Position numbers and translations under genes: made by a program
Assembly (NCBI GenBank): GCA_040002735.1
Contig: JBDUDX010000082.1
Location: 1 to 21,554, forward strand
Source of the DNA: JADGOV01 sp040002735
Lineage (GTDB): Bacteria; Actinomycetota; Actinomycetes; JADGOV01
DNA length: 21,554 nt
Direction: 5' to 3'
In this document: in pieces, positions 14,601 to 20,922 of the stretch
Position numbering within the stretch: the first letter of the stretch is position 1
Layout of the letters: every line of letters starts with the position of its first letter
Notes under the pieces: generated by a model
Told to the model about the DNA's origin: nothing
The model's database searches: none
Seen by the model: the letters and a program-made list of their open reading frames with translations, nothing else

Positions 14601-15378
14601 GGGCCTGCTCGAGCAGCGAGCCGAGGAGATCCAGGCCTCGCTGCGGGCCAGCTGGGACACCGACCGGCCCGTCGCCGCCGAAGCCGCCCGCACCGTCCAG
14701 GCTGGCGCCGGCCGGCTCGGGCGGCTCACCGGCGCCCTCACCAATGTCCAGAACGCCGAACGGCTGCTCAGCCAGTGGGCCGAAAAGTGGCGCCCGGTCC
14801 AGCCTGAGCTCACCGACGCCGCGGCCGCCGCCCGCTTCGCCGGCCGGTATCCCGGCAATGATCGGATCGCCGACGCGCTCGACCGCTATGCCCACCACCG
14901 CGCCGCCCAGGAACGCCCCGGACAGGTGCAGCTCATCCGGGCCGCCGAACAAGCCCGCCAGAACGCCCAGAACGCTGCCCACACCTACGTCGAGACTTCC
15001 AGTCCGCTTGGTCAGCGGCAGGCCGTCCTGCACGCGCACAGCGGCTACCGCGATCTCGCCGACCAACTCCCCCACCTAACCGAACAGACCGCCACAGCCA
15101 GGGCCCGGCTCGATGTTGCAGACCGGCGCGTCGAGCAGCTCGCCGCCGACCCCGCGATCACCAGACGCGACGACCCGGCAGGTTTCCTCGCCGCTGCCCA
15201 CACCAGCTGGAACGGCGACTACATCGCCGCCCAGGCTGCAGCGTTGCAGCAGACCCGGCACGCCGCTGCCCGGCAAGCCGAAGAAGCTGCCCGACAGCGC
15301 ATGCGCGAGGCTGACCGCCACTACGGGCCGAGCTACGGCCCGACCACCGGCCGAGGCGGCCCCAGGATCGGTCGGTGA
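11656..15378 (+). CDS. MobF-family conjugative relaxase-helicase (TrwC/TraA type)
   Basis: The protein has 1240 residues counted from a TTG at 11656; GTG codons at 11662 and 11680 are equally possible and no ribosome site decides. Residues 1-330 form the relaxase: the tandem tyrosines Y33-Y34 (DDYYLTEG) are the likely nicking residues, and H160 plus HRHIH at 169-173 supply the HUH metal site. Residues 450-900 form a RecD-like helicase: Walker A GAAGAGKT at 477-484, Walker B LLVVDEAG at 572-579, GDPHQLAAIG near 604, and a late TVHGIQGET motif. The C-terminal 330 residues are rich in Ala, Glu, Gln and Arg and predicted coiled coil. Such proteins cut oriT, bind the 5' end and unwind the transferred strand. 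The gene is full length, unlike many of its neighbours. No coupling protein or secretion genes are in the window. Confidence 0.93.
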   Translation: MVVDVRGGVKIYRGSAAGARAYLEAERSRADDYYLTEGTGYGRRYRADAEGAVVRLPDVAGVAYEAWVSGIDPDTGEPRGRIRQDEHALRFAEVVVNGPKSWSIAAELHPDIADAYTAAQDRAAVEIVRWMGQHATTRVGPRGAQVSTPVERIEAVAVRHYTSRAGDPHRHIHLQINARVQAAGKWRGIDSVAVRDSIGAVQGIGHATVMADPTFRQALAEHGFTLDPTTGEVVQLVGYVEPFSKRAEQVSRQVEQYEAEWLAANPNQQPGPALRRSWDARAWAEHRPGKAHVEPAQVAHDRWIDELAELGYQPPERAAALVRLAVGRIDRDEAAAEVLARLTATRSAWNQADMRGEAEQLLARRGVIAEPEVRAELAEDITARAAATALPVPGLEHPAESMPDHIRAWTSAQAIAVEQDLNGRLAGRGAADAVSGRDAGADRVGRAAAAAGVRLDPAQAEAAAALAGGHALVLVTGAAGAGKTTTLATTRAALEHDGHQVLVVTPTLKAARGARAETGARTGSAAWLVYQHGWRWDDAGRWTRLEPGQVDPQTGSAYRGPRVDAQLRRGDLLVVDEAGMLDQDTARALLTVVDEQQARLALVGDPHQLAAIGRGGVLDLADRWAERAVTLDVIHRFTCTTEIEPGVLADVEDQAYAALSLRMRDGAAGDPAAVFDELTARGQAHIHATDEELRTSVATQAAEGRRAGHTTAVSVATNDQARTLNAAIRDQLVASGHVDDDTVATTGTGQRVGAGDLIVTRDNDVDLDVANRDTWTVLAVHRDSSLTVTPTSGSGIAGERTLPAGYVSRHVELGYAGTVHGIQGETAHAGHLVLDEHTSAAAAYVGMTRGRTANTLHVLAEDLADARTQWTDAAGRGRPDLGIDAARQQAERAASQYAASTPRRVTADDARLAQVLNQLRRAWTEQARAGEQLARLEPRLARAQDDATRREQNERILAPLREQAATTRTAADAAEQQAAVARGLLEQRAEEIQASLRASWDTDRPVAAEAARTVQAGAGRLGRLTGALTNVQNAERLLSQWAEKWRPVQPELTDAAAAARFAGRYPGNDRIADALDRYAHHRAAQERPGQVQLIRAAEQARQNAQNAAHTYVETSSPLGQRQAVLHAHSGYRDLADQLPHLTEQTATARARLDVADRRVEQLAADPAITRRDDPAGFLAAAHTSWNGDYIAAQAAALQQTRHAAARQAEEAARQRMREADRHYGPSYGPTTGRGGPRIGR

Positions 15379-15429
15379 AGCTGAAGCGCACAGGTCCGTC
15401 CGTATAACTCCGCCCAGGTCATGTGCGCG

Positions 15430-15459
15430 TAAGTACGTAGTCACGTAACTACGTACTTA
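15430..15459. repeat. Perfect 12-bp inverted repeat after the relaxase
   Basis: TAAGTACGTAGT and ACTACGTACTTA flank the loop CACGTA. TACGTA occurs in both arms and ACGTA also in the loop. It starts 52 bp after the relaxase stop. There is no T-run and the stem is AT-rich for this genome, which argues against a simple terminator. An operator, a recombination site or a nick-site structure is possible. ACTACGTACTT from the right arm also occurs inside the relaxase gene at 13731-13741. Confidence 0.7.
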
Positions 15460-15563
15460 GTTCGCCGCAGCCGGGGTCGGCGTAGCAGGCGAGCGATCTG
15501 GTTGGACCGGTGCCCGTAAGCGGATCTGCTCGTACTACGACAGCTGCGGGGATGTGGTGGGCG
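15460..15563. other. Gene-free stretch between inverted repeat and vapC-like gene
   Basis: No coding or structural feature is seen beyond the inverted repeat itself. It lies between the convergent relaxase and toxin genes. Confidence 0.35.
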
Positions 15564-15938
15564 TCAGCAGTCCAGTACGGGAATCGTCGGGTCGAGGGCT
15601 TGAAGGTCATCCCGATCGGAGCTGATGACCGGGGCGTGATGCCGGCGCGCTGCGAGCACCACTGACGCGTCGATGACATCCGCCGTTCCGGCAGCGCCGC
15701 ACAGCACCCCGGCGGCCCGAGCCCCGGTGTCAGTCAGTGGCTCCACCAGGACTCCGCGTGCGCCCAGCAGCCGGGCCAATCTCGCTTGCCGCCCGCCGCC
15801 TCTCCACACCTGGCCGACCACCCCCGCCGGCACGACCACCGCGCGGTGCTCCTGTCGCGCCGCTTCAATGACCGCTGCGGTGTTGCGGTCGCCCCGTTCC
15901 ACTGCGATCAACGCTCCGGCGTCGAGGACCAAGCTCAA
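15564..15938 (-). CDS. VapC-like PIN-domain ribonuclease toxin
   Basis: The protein has 124 residues. The PIN motifs are visible: LVLDAGALIAVERGD at the N-terminus with the first catalytic Asp, VVVPAGVVGQVWRGGGRQAR in the middle, and TADVIDASVVLAARR and VISSDRDDLQAL near the end with the later Asp residues. At the second position, where many PIN nucleases have Glu before the W-R-G-G motif, this protein has Gln (VGQVWRGG). VapC toxins cleave tRNA or rRNA and are held inactive by the partner antitoxin. The ATG overlaps the antitoxin stop by four bases, which couples their translation. Family is firm; whether the Gln weakens activity is unknown. Confidence 0.85.
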   Translation of the reverse strand: MSLVLDAGALIAVERGDRNTAAVIEAARQEHRAVVVPAGVVGQVWRGGGRQARLARLLGARGVLVEPLTDTGARAAGVLCGAAGTADVIDASVVLAARRHHAPVISSDRDDLQALDPTIPVLDC

Positions 15939-16177
15939 CGCTGCCCGGCCAGCGCTAACCGCTGTCGTGCGTGGGCGAGCTCATGCTCGGTCAGCGGGCC
16001 ACCGGTGTCGTCAAACAGCTCGGCCAGGACAACGGCGAGGTCCTCGCCTTCGACCCGCGCCCGCCCGGCGTCGTTCAGCCAGGCGCTCACCGACTTGGCC
16101 CTTCCGTCCGCAACATCTTGGCGAGCCCGCTGCGCAACCGCCGGGTCGAGGCTCACCGTCACCTTGGCAACAGTCAT
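15935..16177 (-). CDS. VapB-like ribbon-helix-helix antitoxin
   Basis: The protein has 80 residues. VAKVTVSLDPAVAQRARQD and KSVSAWLNDAGRARVE form a strand plus two helices of the ribbon-helix-helix type. The C-terminal half (AVVLAELFDDTGGPLTEHEL) would wrap the toxin. AAGG about seven bases upstream supports the ATG at 16177. It is the first gene of a two-gene operon with the PIN toxin and should repress it together with the toxin through the palindrome just upstream. Such pairs stabilise plasmids and integrated islands. Confidence 0.82.
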   Translation of the reverse strand: MTVAKVTVSLDPAVAQRARQDVADGRAKSVSAWLNDAGRARVEGEDLAVVLAELFDDTGGPLTEHELAHARQRLALAGQR

Positions 16178-16187
16178 ACTTTTACCT

Positions 16188-16202
16188 TACCGGCATCCGG
16201 TA
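16188..16202 (-). promoter_or_regulatory. Putative vapBC operator
   Basis: TACCGG and CCGGTA form a perfect inverted repeat around CAT, ending 11 bases upstream of the antitoxin start. The position suits autoregulation by the VapB-VapC complex. Confidence 0.5.
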
Positions 16203-16380
16203 CCAACTGACCACCTGTCCGGAAGCGGATCGCCATACGGTGATCCTTCAGGGATCTTGGTGCGCTGGATGCTCAACCGCTGGCTGTCTTCGCTGGCGAG
16301 GTCGAGCCGGTCTGGTTGTTGTTAAGGCAAGCACGAGGCAGGCGATGCCGGCGAGGATGATGATCACCGCGGCACCCCGC
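16203..16380. other. Junction stretch between vapBC and the dehydrogenase remnant
   Basis: No complete gene is present. On the minus strand VIIILAGIACLVLA is encoded around 16333-16374 and resembles the tail of a membrane protein, but nothing else supports it. The right edge of the island probably lies here, next to the truncated dehydrogenase. Confidence 0.35.
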
Positions 16381-16590
16381 CCCAGCTCTTCACCAAGGGG
16401 CGGCAGATGGGCACCGGGCAGGCGCCGGTGAAAACGCTACGACCGGCCGCGCGACCTGACCATCCCCGTCCGGGCCGCCCCGTCGTTCATCGTCTCCCAC
16501 GAGGTGGCGCTAACCGACGCCCCCGCCGCCTACGGCATGTTCGACAAGTTCGACGGCTACATAAAGGTACTTCTCAAGCCCAACGCCTGA
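16381..16590 (+). pseudogene. 3' remnant of a zinc alcohol/formaldehyde dehydrogenase, frameshifted
   Basis: One frame reads QLFTKGRQMGTGQAPVK (16383-16433). Coding sense then moves one base and continues DLTIPVRAAPSFIVSHEVAL, DAPAAYGMFDKFDGYIKVLL and KPNA to a stop at 16588-16590. This is the typical end of zinc-dependent formaldehyde dehydrogenase-like alcohol dehydrogenases. The first 300 or so residues, with the zinc sites and Rossmann fold, are missing. The family's own terminator still follows, so this is a resident gene whose 5' part was removed. Confidence 0.72.
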
Positions 16591-16597
16591 CGGCCAC

Positions 16598-16631
16598 GCT
16601 GGGCCGGGCGCCCCAAAGAGCCCGGCCCAGC
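16598..16631 (+). terminator. Strong hairpin terminator after the dehydrogenase remnant
   Basis: GCTGGGCCGGGC and GCCCGGCCCAGC form a perfect 12-bp stem around a ten-base loop, seven bases after the stop codon. Confidence 0.8.
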
Positions 16632-16731
16632 CCTATCGCCTCACAGCTCAGACCGCCGCCGCCGGAGGCGAGCAGCCCTGGAGTTCGGTGTTCTTCTCCT
16701 CGCCCCCGACGACGAGCGCGACCCGCGTCGG

Positions 16732-17163
16732 TCAGCTGAGCGGGGCCGTGAGCTCGACGTTGATGTCATCCGGGTCCTGGAACGACAGGATCGCGATCCC
16801 GGCGTCGGTGAGGTCGTTGATCTCGCCGTGCTCGATGCCGGCGTCGGTCAGTGCCCTGGCGGCGGCGTCGAGCTCGGCGCGCGAGGCGACGGCGAAGCTG
16901 GCGTGGTCCAGGCCGGTGTGGTCGGGATCGAAGCTCGTGCTGCCGACCGGCCGCAGGCCGAACAGCGTGCCCTGTGGCGTCTGGTAGACGGTGCCCCCGT
17001 AGAACTTCTCCGGCGAGTCCTTCACACCGGGCTCGTCGACCGAGTCGGACGCGTCGATCGCGATGGGCCAGCCGAAGACCTGGTCATAGAAGGCTTTGGA
17101 GCGGGTGATGTCGGTGACGGTGAGCCGGACGTGGGAGAAGCCCGAACTGGTAACCAATGCCAT
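16732..17163 (-). CDS. VOC-superfamily (glyoxalase/dioxygenase-fold) protein
   Basis: The protein has 143 residues. GFSHVRLTVTDITRSKAFYDQVFGW opens the first beta-alpha-beta-beta-beta unit, and GLDHASFAVASRAELDAAARAL opens the second, ending in SFQDPDDINVEL. This is the paired-module VOC fold. The candidate metal residues are H11, H80 or H81 region and the late Glu of NVEL. Members include glyoxalases, ring-cleaving dioxygenases and antibiotic-binding proteins, and the substrate cannot be told. It lies downstream of the MarR gene but is separated by 220 bp with strong hairpins, so it is likely a separate unit. Confidence 0.85.
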   Translation of the reverse strand: MALVTSSGFSHVRLTVTDITRSKAFYDQVFGWPIAIDASDSVDEPGVKDSPEKFYGGTVYQTPQGTLFGLRPVGSTSFDPDHTGLDHASFAVASRAELDAAARALTDAGIEHGEINDLTDAGIAILSFQDPDDINVELTAPLS

Positions 17164-17245
17164 GGCCTCGCCCTACCCGCCTTCGCCGGCGTGTACCTGA
17201 CGAGCGACGGCATCGCGCACGAAAGCCTCCGCTGTGGATGGTGGA

Positions 17246-17274
17246 GGTAGGGACCTACCCCAATCGGCTTGGGG
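17246..17274 (-). terminator. Double hairpin between marR-like and VOC genes
   Basis: GGTAGG/CCTACC around GA at 17246-17259 and CCCCAA/TTGGGG around TCGGC at 17258-17274 are both perfect 6-bp stems and overlap by two bases, so they exclude each other. They lie in the 223-bp gap downstream of the MarR gene and may act as terminator or attenuator for the VOC gene. Confidence 0.45.
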
Positions 17275-17386
17275 GACAGGCCTGGCCGCCTGAACGGTGC
17301 CCGGTGGCCGATCCGCCTGCGACACACGTGGCCGCGGGCTGGTTCGCCAGATTGTTTCCGCAGGCCGGATCGATGGCCGAGCCGCG

Positions 17387-17854
17387 TCACATTGCGGCGT
17401 GGCCGCGGTGCACCTCGGGGTCCAGCTCGTGGCCGGCGGCCAGCTTGCCGAGCAGGACGCGCAGCTGCTTGCGCTCGGCGTCGTCGAGCGGCGCCAGGAG
17501 CGTCCTCTCGTGCGCCTCGGCCACGCCACGGAGGTCGCGCAGCGCCGCGGTTCCCTTGTCGGTGAGGTGCAGCTCGTAGTTGCGTCGGTCGGTCTGGCTG
17601 CGGCGGCGGGCCACCAGGTCACGCTGCTCGAGTGAGTCGACGAGTACGACGACCCGGCTCGGCACCGCGCCCAGCCGGCCGGCCAGGGCGCGCTGGCTGA
17701 TCCCCGGCGTACGCCCCAGCAGCCGGAGCACGCCGGCTTCCCCGGGCGTGAGCCCCAGCGTTCCGACCTGGTCGGCGAAACGGGAAGCCCCGAGCGAGCC
17801 GAGCTGGGCGAGGAGGAAGGCCGTGCGTCTCGGTCGGCCGGTGGGTTCGATCAT
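17387..17854 (-). CDS. MarR-family transcriptional regulator
   Basis: The protein has 155 residues from the ATG at 17854. The winged helix is clear: LTPGEAGVLRLLGRTPGISQ, RALAGRLGAVPSRVVVLVDSL with the recognition helix, then the wing RDLVARRRSQTDRRNYELHL. C-terminal helices DAERKQLRVLLGKLAAG form the dimer interface. MarR proteins usually repress a divergent gene and their own gene, and release DNA when a phenolic or oxidant ligand binds. A divergent membrane protein and SDR gene start 53 bases away, with a palindrome between them, so these are the probable targets. Confidence 0.9.
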   Translation of the reverse strand: MIEPTGRPRRTAFLLAQLGSLGASRFADQVGTLGLTPGEAGVLRLLGRTPGISQRALAGRLGAVPSRVVVLVDSLEQRDLVARRRSQTDRRNYELHLTDKGTAALRDLRGVAEAHERTLLAPLDDAERKQLRVLLGKLAAGHELDPEVHRGHAAM

Positions 17855-17860
17855 GCGCCG

Positions 17861-17907
17861 AGAATAACATCTTGACAGAATCATTCATATACAGAATTAT
17901 TCTTAAT
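17861..17907 (+). promoter_or_regulatory. Divergent promoter and MarR operator
   Basis: TTGACA at 17872-17877 is a consensus -35 box. AATTAT at 17895-17900 is a fair -10 at 17-bp spacing, putting the transcript start at or next to the ATG at 17908 (leaderless). AGAATTATTCT at 17893-17903 is a palindrome with a central T covering the -10. AGAATAA at 17861 and TTATTCT at 17898 are also inverted. This AT-rich island stands out sharply from the GC-rich flanks. Confidence 0.7.
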
Positions 17908-18606
17908 ATGACACATACTACTCCGGACAGCCGATCCGAGCACGGCCCGAACCCCGGGATGCTCGCCCTGGTGTCCTTCCTGCTGCTGGTCGCTGGCCTC
18001 GTCGTCGGCGCCGCCATGTCCGGGGGAGACGCACTCTCCTCACCCTTCGGCCCCACCTCCGAGGTCGTGGCGCGGATCCGCGAGAACCACGACGCGATCC
18101 GGGTGGCGGCCTTCTTCCAGTTCGGTACGGCGATCCCGCTCGGCATCTACGCTGCGACCGTCTACGCCCGTCAGCTACGGCTTGGCGTGCGCGTGCCGGG
18201 CCCGGTGATCGGGCTGGTCGGCGGCGTGATCGCCGTGATGTCGCTCCTGGTCTCGGCGTTCACGACATACGCGGAGAGCCGCCCGGAGATCACCTCCGAC
18301 GACCGACTGGTCCACGCGCTGGCGTTCTTCAGCTTCGCCGCGGGCGGTCCCGGGTACGTCGTGGGCCTCGGCCTGCTGATCGCCGGACTGGCCGTGCCGG
18401 CCTTTATCCTGCGGCTGGTCCCGCGCCCGGTCGCCGCCATCGGACTGGTGATCGCCGTGCTCGCCGAGCTGAGCTGGTTCGGCATGCTGGCCGAGCCCCT
18501 TCGGTACCTGCTGCCGGTCGGCCGGTTCCTGGGCGGCATCTGGATCATCGTGGCCGGGTTCATGCTGCCGACGCAGCGCGCCCGCCGGAACGAAAGCGTG
18601 GCATGA
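17908..18606 (+). CDS. Six-span membrane protein under MarR control
   Basis: The protein has 232 residues from the ATG at 17908, chosen because the promoter lies directly upstream and an earlier start would sit in the -35 box. Spans are visible at MLALVSFLLLVAGLVVGAAM, VAAFFQFGTAIPLGIYAATV, VIGLVGGVIAVMSLLVSAF, ALAFFSFAAGGPGYVVGLGL, IGLVIAVLAELSWFGML, and LGGIWIIVAGFMLP. The layout recalls DUF4386-type proteins, but I am not sure of the family. Its last four bases overlap the start of the SDR gene. The MarR context suggests a stress- or ligand-induced role. Confidence 0.75.
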   Translation: MTHTTPDSRSEHGPNPGMLALVSFLLLVAGLVVGAAMSGGDALSSPFGPTSEVVARIRENHDAIRVAAFFQFGTAIPLGIYAATVYARQLRLGVRVPGPVIGLVGGVIAVMSLLVSAFTTYAESRPEITSDDRLVHALAFFSFAAGGPGYVVGLGLLIAGLAVPAFILRLVPRPVAAIGLVIAVLAELSWFGMLAEPLRYLLPVGRFLGGIWIIVAGFMLPTQRARRNESVA

Positions 18607-19328
18607 ACACCCCAACGAACGCCCTGTTCTCGGCGCCAACGGCCTGATCGGGGCGGCGATCGCCCACCAGCTCGGCGCCGGTCACACGCTCACGCTGGCG
18701 GCCCGCGACGGCGAGCGGCTCGCGACGCTCGCCGAGCGGCTCCGCGCGGACGGCGTGGAGGCCGAGGCGGTCCCGGTCGACGTACGCGACGACGACGCGC
18801 TCGCCGACCTGGTCCGGCACGCCGCCGCCGACGACGGGCTCGAGGTCGCCGTCAACAACGTCGGCGTCTCGCACCAGCCGACGCCGCTGGACCAGCTGGC
18901 GGTCGAGGAGATCGACCGGGTCCTCACGGGCACCCTTCGCGGCGTGGCGATCGCCATGAAGCACGAGCTCGCCGCCCTGGTCGACGGCGGCCGACTGGTC
19001 AACGTCGCTACCGACGCGGGGACGTATGGGGTGCCCGGGATGTCGGCGTACGTCGCGGCCAAGCACGGCGTCATCGGGCTGACCCGTACCGCGGCCGTGG
19101 ACCACGCCGGCCGCGGGGTCCGGGTCAACGCCGTCGCGCCGGGGCCGATCGTCCGGCGGCGTGGCCCGGCAGCCCGCCGACGTACGTCGCTCGATCGGGC
19201 AGTACGTCCCGCCCGGCCGGATCGGCACTCCGGACGAGGTCGCGGCCGCGGTGGCCTGGCTGGCCTCGCCGGCGAGCTCGTTCGTCACCGGGACGGTGCT
19301 CGCCGTGGACGGCGGCAAGCGAGCCTGA
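18603..19328 (+). pseudogene. Short-chain dehydrogenase/reductase with two frameshifts
   Basis: The SDR protein can be read only by changing frame twice. An ATG at 18603 gives MNTPTNAL and then stops after 14 codons. From about 18626 another frame gives VLGANGLIGAAIAHQLGAG (cofactor motif), then NNVGVSHQPTPLDQ, and MSAYVAAKHGVIGLTRTAA with the catalytic YxxxK. Near 19151 the sense shifts again to GGVARQPADVRRSIGQYVPP and SFVTGTVLAVDGGKRA, ending at 19328. The usual catalytic Ser region reads VATDAGTYG. It overlaps the membrane-protein gene by four bases, so it was the second gene of the MarR-controlled operon. It is either decayed or affected by sequencing errors. Confidence 0.75.
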
Positions 19329-19375
19329 CCCTCGGCTCCTTCCAGCGCGGCCGTGGTGCGGGTCTACGGTTGGCC

Positions 19376-19670
19376 GTGAGCGAGACGATCGAGTCCCTGT
19401 CCGAGGCGTACTGCAAGGCGGTCCTCGAAGCCACCCCGAGCGAGGCGCCCCTGTGCAGGGCCACTACCCGGCGCAGGCCGGCCGGTTCGCGGACGCCTCG
19501 CGGGCCGAGGAGGACCGGCAGATCGGCGAGCTCCGGGACTTCGCCTCACGAGCAGACGCCCTCGACGCGGACAACCTGGACGACGTACAGCAGGAGACCC
19601 GTGCGGTGCTCGCCGGCACCGCACGAGACACCGCCGACCTGCTGGAGGCGCGGCTGAAGGAGATCGCCCA
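19376..19670 (+). pseudogene. N-terminal fragment of a DUF885-like protein, frameshifted
   Basis: A GTG at 19376 opens SETIESLSEAYCKAVLEATP, and a frame change near 19449 gives QGHYPAQAGRFADASRAEED followed by ELRDFASRADALDADNLDDV and DLLEARLKEIA. This pattern (a helix, a short glycine-containing segment, then L-x-A-L-D and a D-x-E-R/T helix) is like the start of DUF885 proteins, which are some 550 residues long and related to peptidases. Everything after about 90 residues is lost. The family call rests on pattern only. Confidence 0.5.
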
Positions 19671-19951
19671 CGGCCGTCGCTGCCCGCCAATCCGGTTCTG
19701 TACGGGCTCACGTGGTCACGCCTGGGTCCCCCAGGCCAGCGTCGTCCACAAAGACGGCGAGCGCGAACGAACTGAGGTACCAGGGTGCCCGGTCGCCGAA
19801 CCTCTACAGCACACCTTGGGCTTTGCGCGCGGACGATTGTCCGATGATCACAGTCGTCCCGTAGGCCACCCGATGACCGGGCGGGTGCCCGTAGAGGATC
19901 GTCAACCGGCGACGGCCTAGATGACGATCGGCTCGGTAACCTGACGGGCAA
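19671..19951. other. Gene-free junction stretch
   Basis: No credible gene is seen between the DUF885-like fragment and the second VOC gene. An open frame carries on from the fragment to 19917 but without family features. GGTAACCTGACGGGCAAATG just before 19952 could hold the VOC promoter. Confidence 0.35.
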
Positions 19952-20344
19952 ATGAGCTCGTCGTGCTTGAGGTTCGAGTTGTTCGTCGATGACGTCGAGG
20001 TCTCGATCCGGTTCTATGAGGCGGTCCTCGGCCTGAATCCTCCGCCTACCTATGACCGGGACGGCTACGTACCGGTCGGCGACGGTGCGCTGACCATCGG
20101 TCTCCAGCGACACACTGCGCTCCCGCCTGGACACCACTTCCGTCCCGAGGACTTCAAGGGGCCCCGAGGTGTCGGTGTGGAGATCGTGGTCGAGGTCAAC
20201 GACGTGCATGCGGCCTTCACGAGGGCAGCCGACGCCGTTGTCAGCTACGGCGGGCGACTCGAGCAGCTCGACGATCGACCTTGGGGCCGGACTGACTTCC
20301 GAGTGATCGACCCTGACGGGTACTACGTGCGGGTCACGTCGTAG
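19952..20344 (+). CDS. VOC-superfamily (glyoxalase/bleomycin-resistance-like) protein
   Basis: The protein has 130 residues. FELFVDDVEVSIRFYEAVLGL opens module one, GVGVEIVVEVNDVHAAFTRA opens module two, and the end reads PWGRTDFRVIDPDGYYVRVTS, a classic VOC closing motif with the late Asp-Pro-Asp-Gly turn. A ribosome site is weak (ACGGGCAA), so the message may be nearly leaderless. It stands alone, with no operon partner, and its substrate is unknown. It is not closely similar to the other VOC protein at 16732. Confidence 0.87.
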   Translation: MSSSCLRFELFVDDVEVSIRFYEAVLGLNPPPTYDRDGYVPVGDGALTIGLQRHTALPPGHHFRPEDFKGPRGVGVEIVVEVNDVHAAFTRAADAVVSYGGRLEQLDDRPWGRTDFRVIDPDGYYVRVTS

Positions 20345-20469
20345 CCACCAAACTGACCGCCGTCGCTACAGGCATCGATCCTTGCCGGCCCGTGTCCCCC
20401 CCACGTTGTTTGCGCTCTCCGTGTCACACGAGGATCCCGGTGCGGGACGATGATCGTCGGCGGTCCGCG
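20345..20469. other. Convergent intergenic region
   Basis: The region separates the VOC gene from the convergent MarR gene. Small GC-rich complementary stretches are present, but none forms a convincing terminator. Confidence 0.3.
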
Positions 20470-20922
20470 TCACGGGTGGCTGTGGTTGAGGCGCTGGAGC
20501 AGGTCGGTGAAGTGCTGTCGTTCGTTGGCCAGTGGCCTGAAGAAGGTGCGGTCCACACCCTCCGCGGCGGTGTTGGCGGCGTTTGCGAGTGCTGCGCCTT
20601 TCGAGGTGACGGTCAGCGCACGGGCGCGGCCGTCGGCGGGGTGGGGGGCGCGGCGGATCAGTCCTTTGGCCTCCAGCGCCCGGAGCACTTGGGAGGTCAT
20701 CATCGGGTCGGTGTGCGCGTGGTCGGCGAGGTCGCGTTGGGTGATGGGGCTGTCTGTGGTCAGCCAGGACAGTGACGCGAGGAGCACGAACTGGACGTGG
20801 GTGAGGCCGAAGGGTGCAAGCGCTGCTCGTTGCGCGGCCTGCCAGGCGTTGGTGACCCGCCAGATCAGGAGACCCGGACTGTCGGCGGCATCGGTGAACT
20901 CGCTGTGCAGGCCGCCGGTCAT
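20470..20922 (-). CDS. MarR-family transcriptional regulator (second)
   Basis: The protein has 150 residues. FGLTHVQFVLLASLSWL, SPITQRDLADHAHTDPMMTS with the recognition helix QVLRALEAKGLIRR, and the wing HPADGRARALTVTSKG give a clear MarR winged helix. The N-terminal WRVTNAWQAAQRAAL and C-terminal helices form the dimer region. Its ATG overlaps the stop of the SRPBCC-like gene by four bases, so both come from the promoter at 21368-21396. It probably represses that promoter, sensing a ligand related to the SRPBCC partner. Confidence 0.9.
   Translation of the reverse strand: MTGGLHSEFTDAADSPGLLIWRVTNAWQAAQRAALAPFGLTHVQFVLLASLSWLTTDSPITQRDLADHAHTDPMMTSQVLRALEAKGLIRRAPHPADGRARALTVTSKGAALANAANTAAEGVDRTFFRPLANERQHFTDLLQRLNHSHP

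Noticed and set aside
15430..15459. Ordinary terminator for the relaxase gene
   Set aside because: The stem is AT-rich with no T-run, unlike the GC-rich terminators seen at 16598 and 7733; kept as an unexplained repeat.
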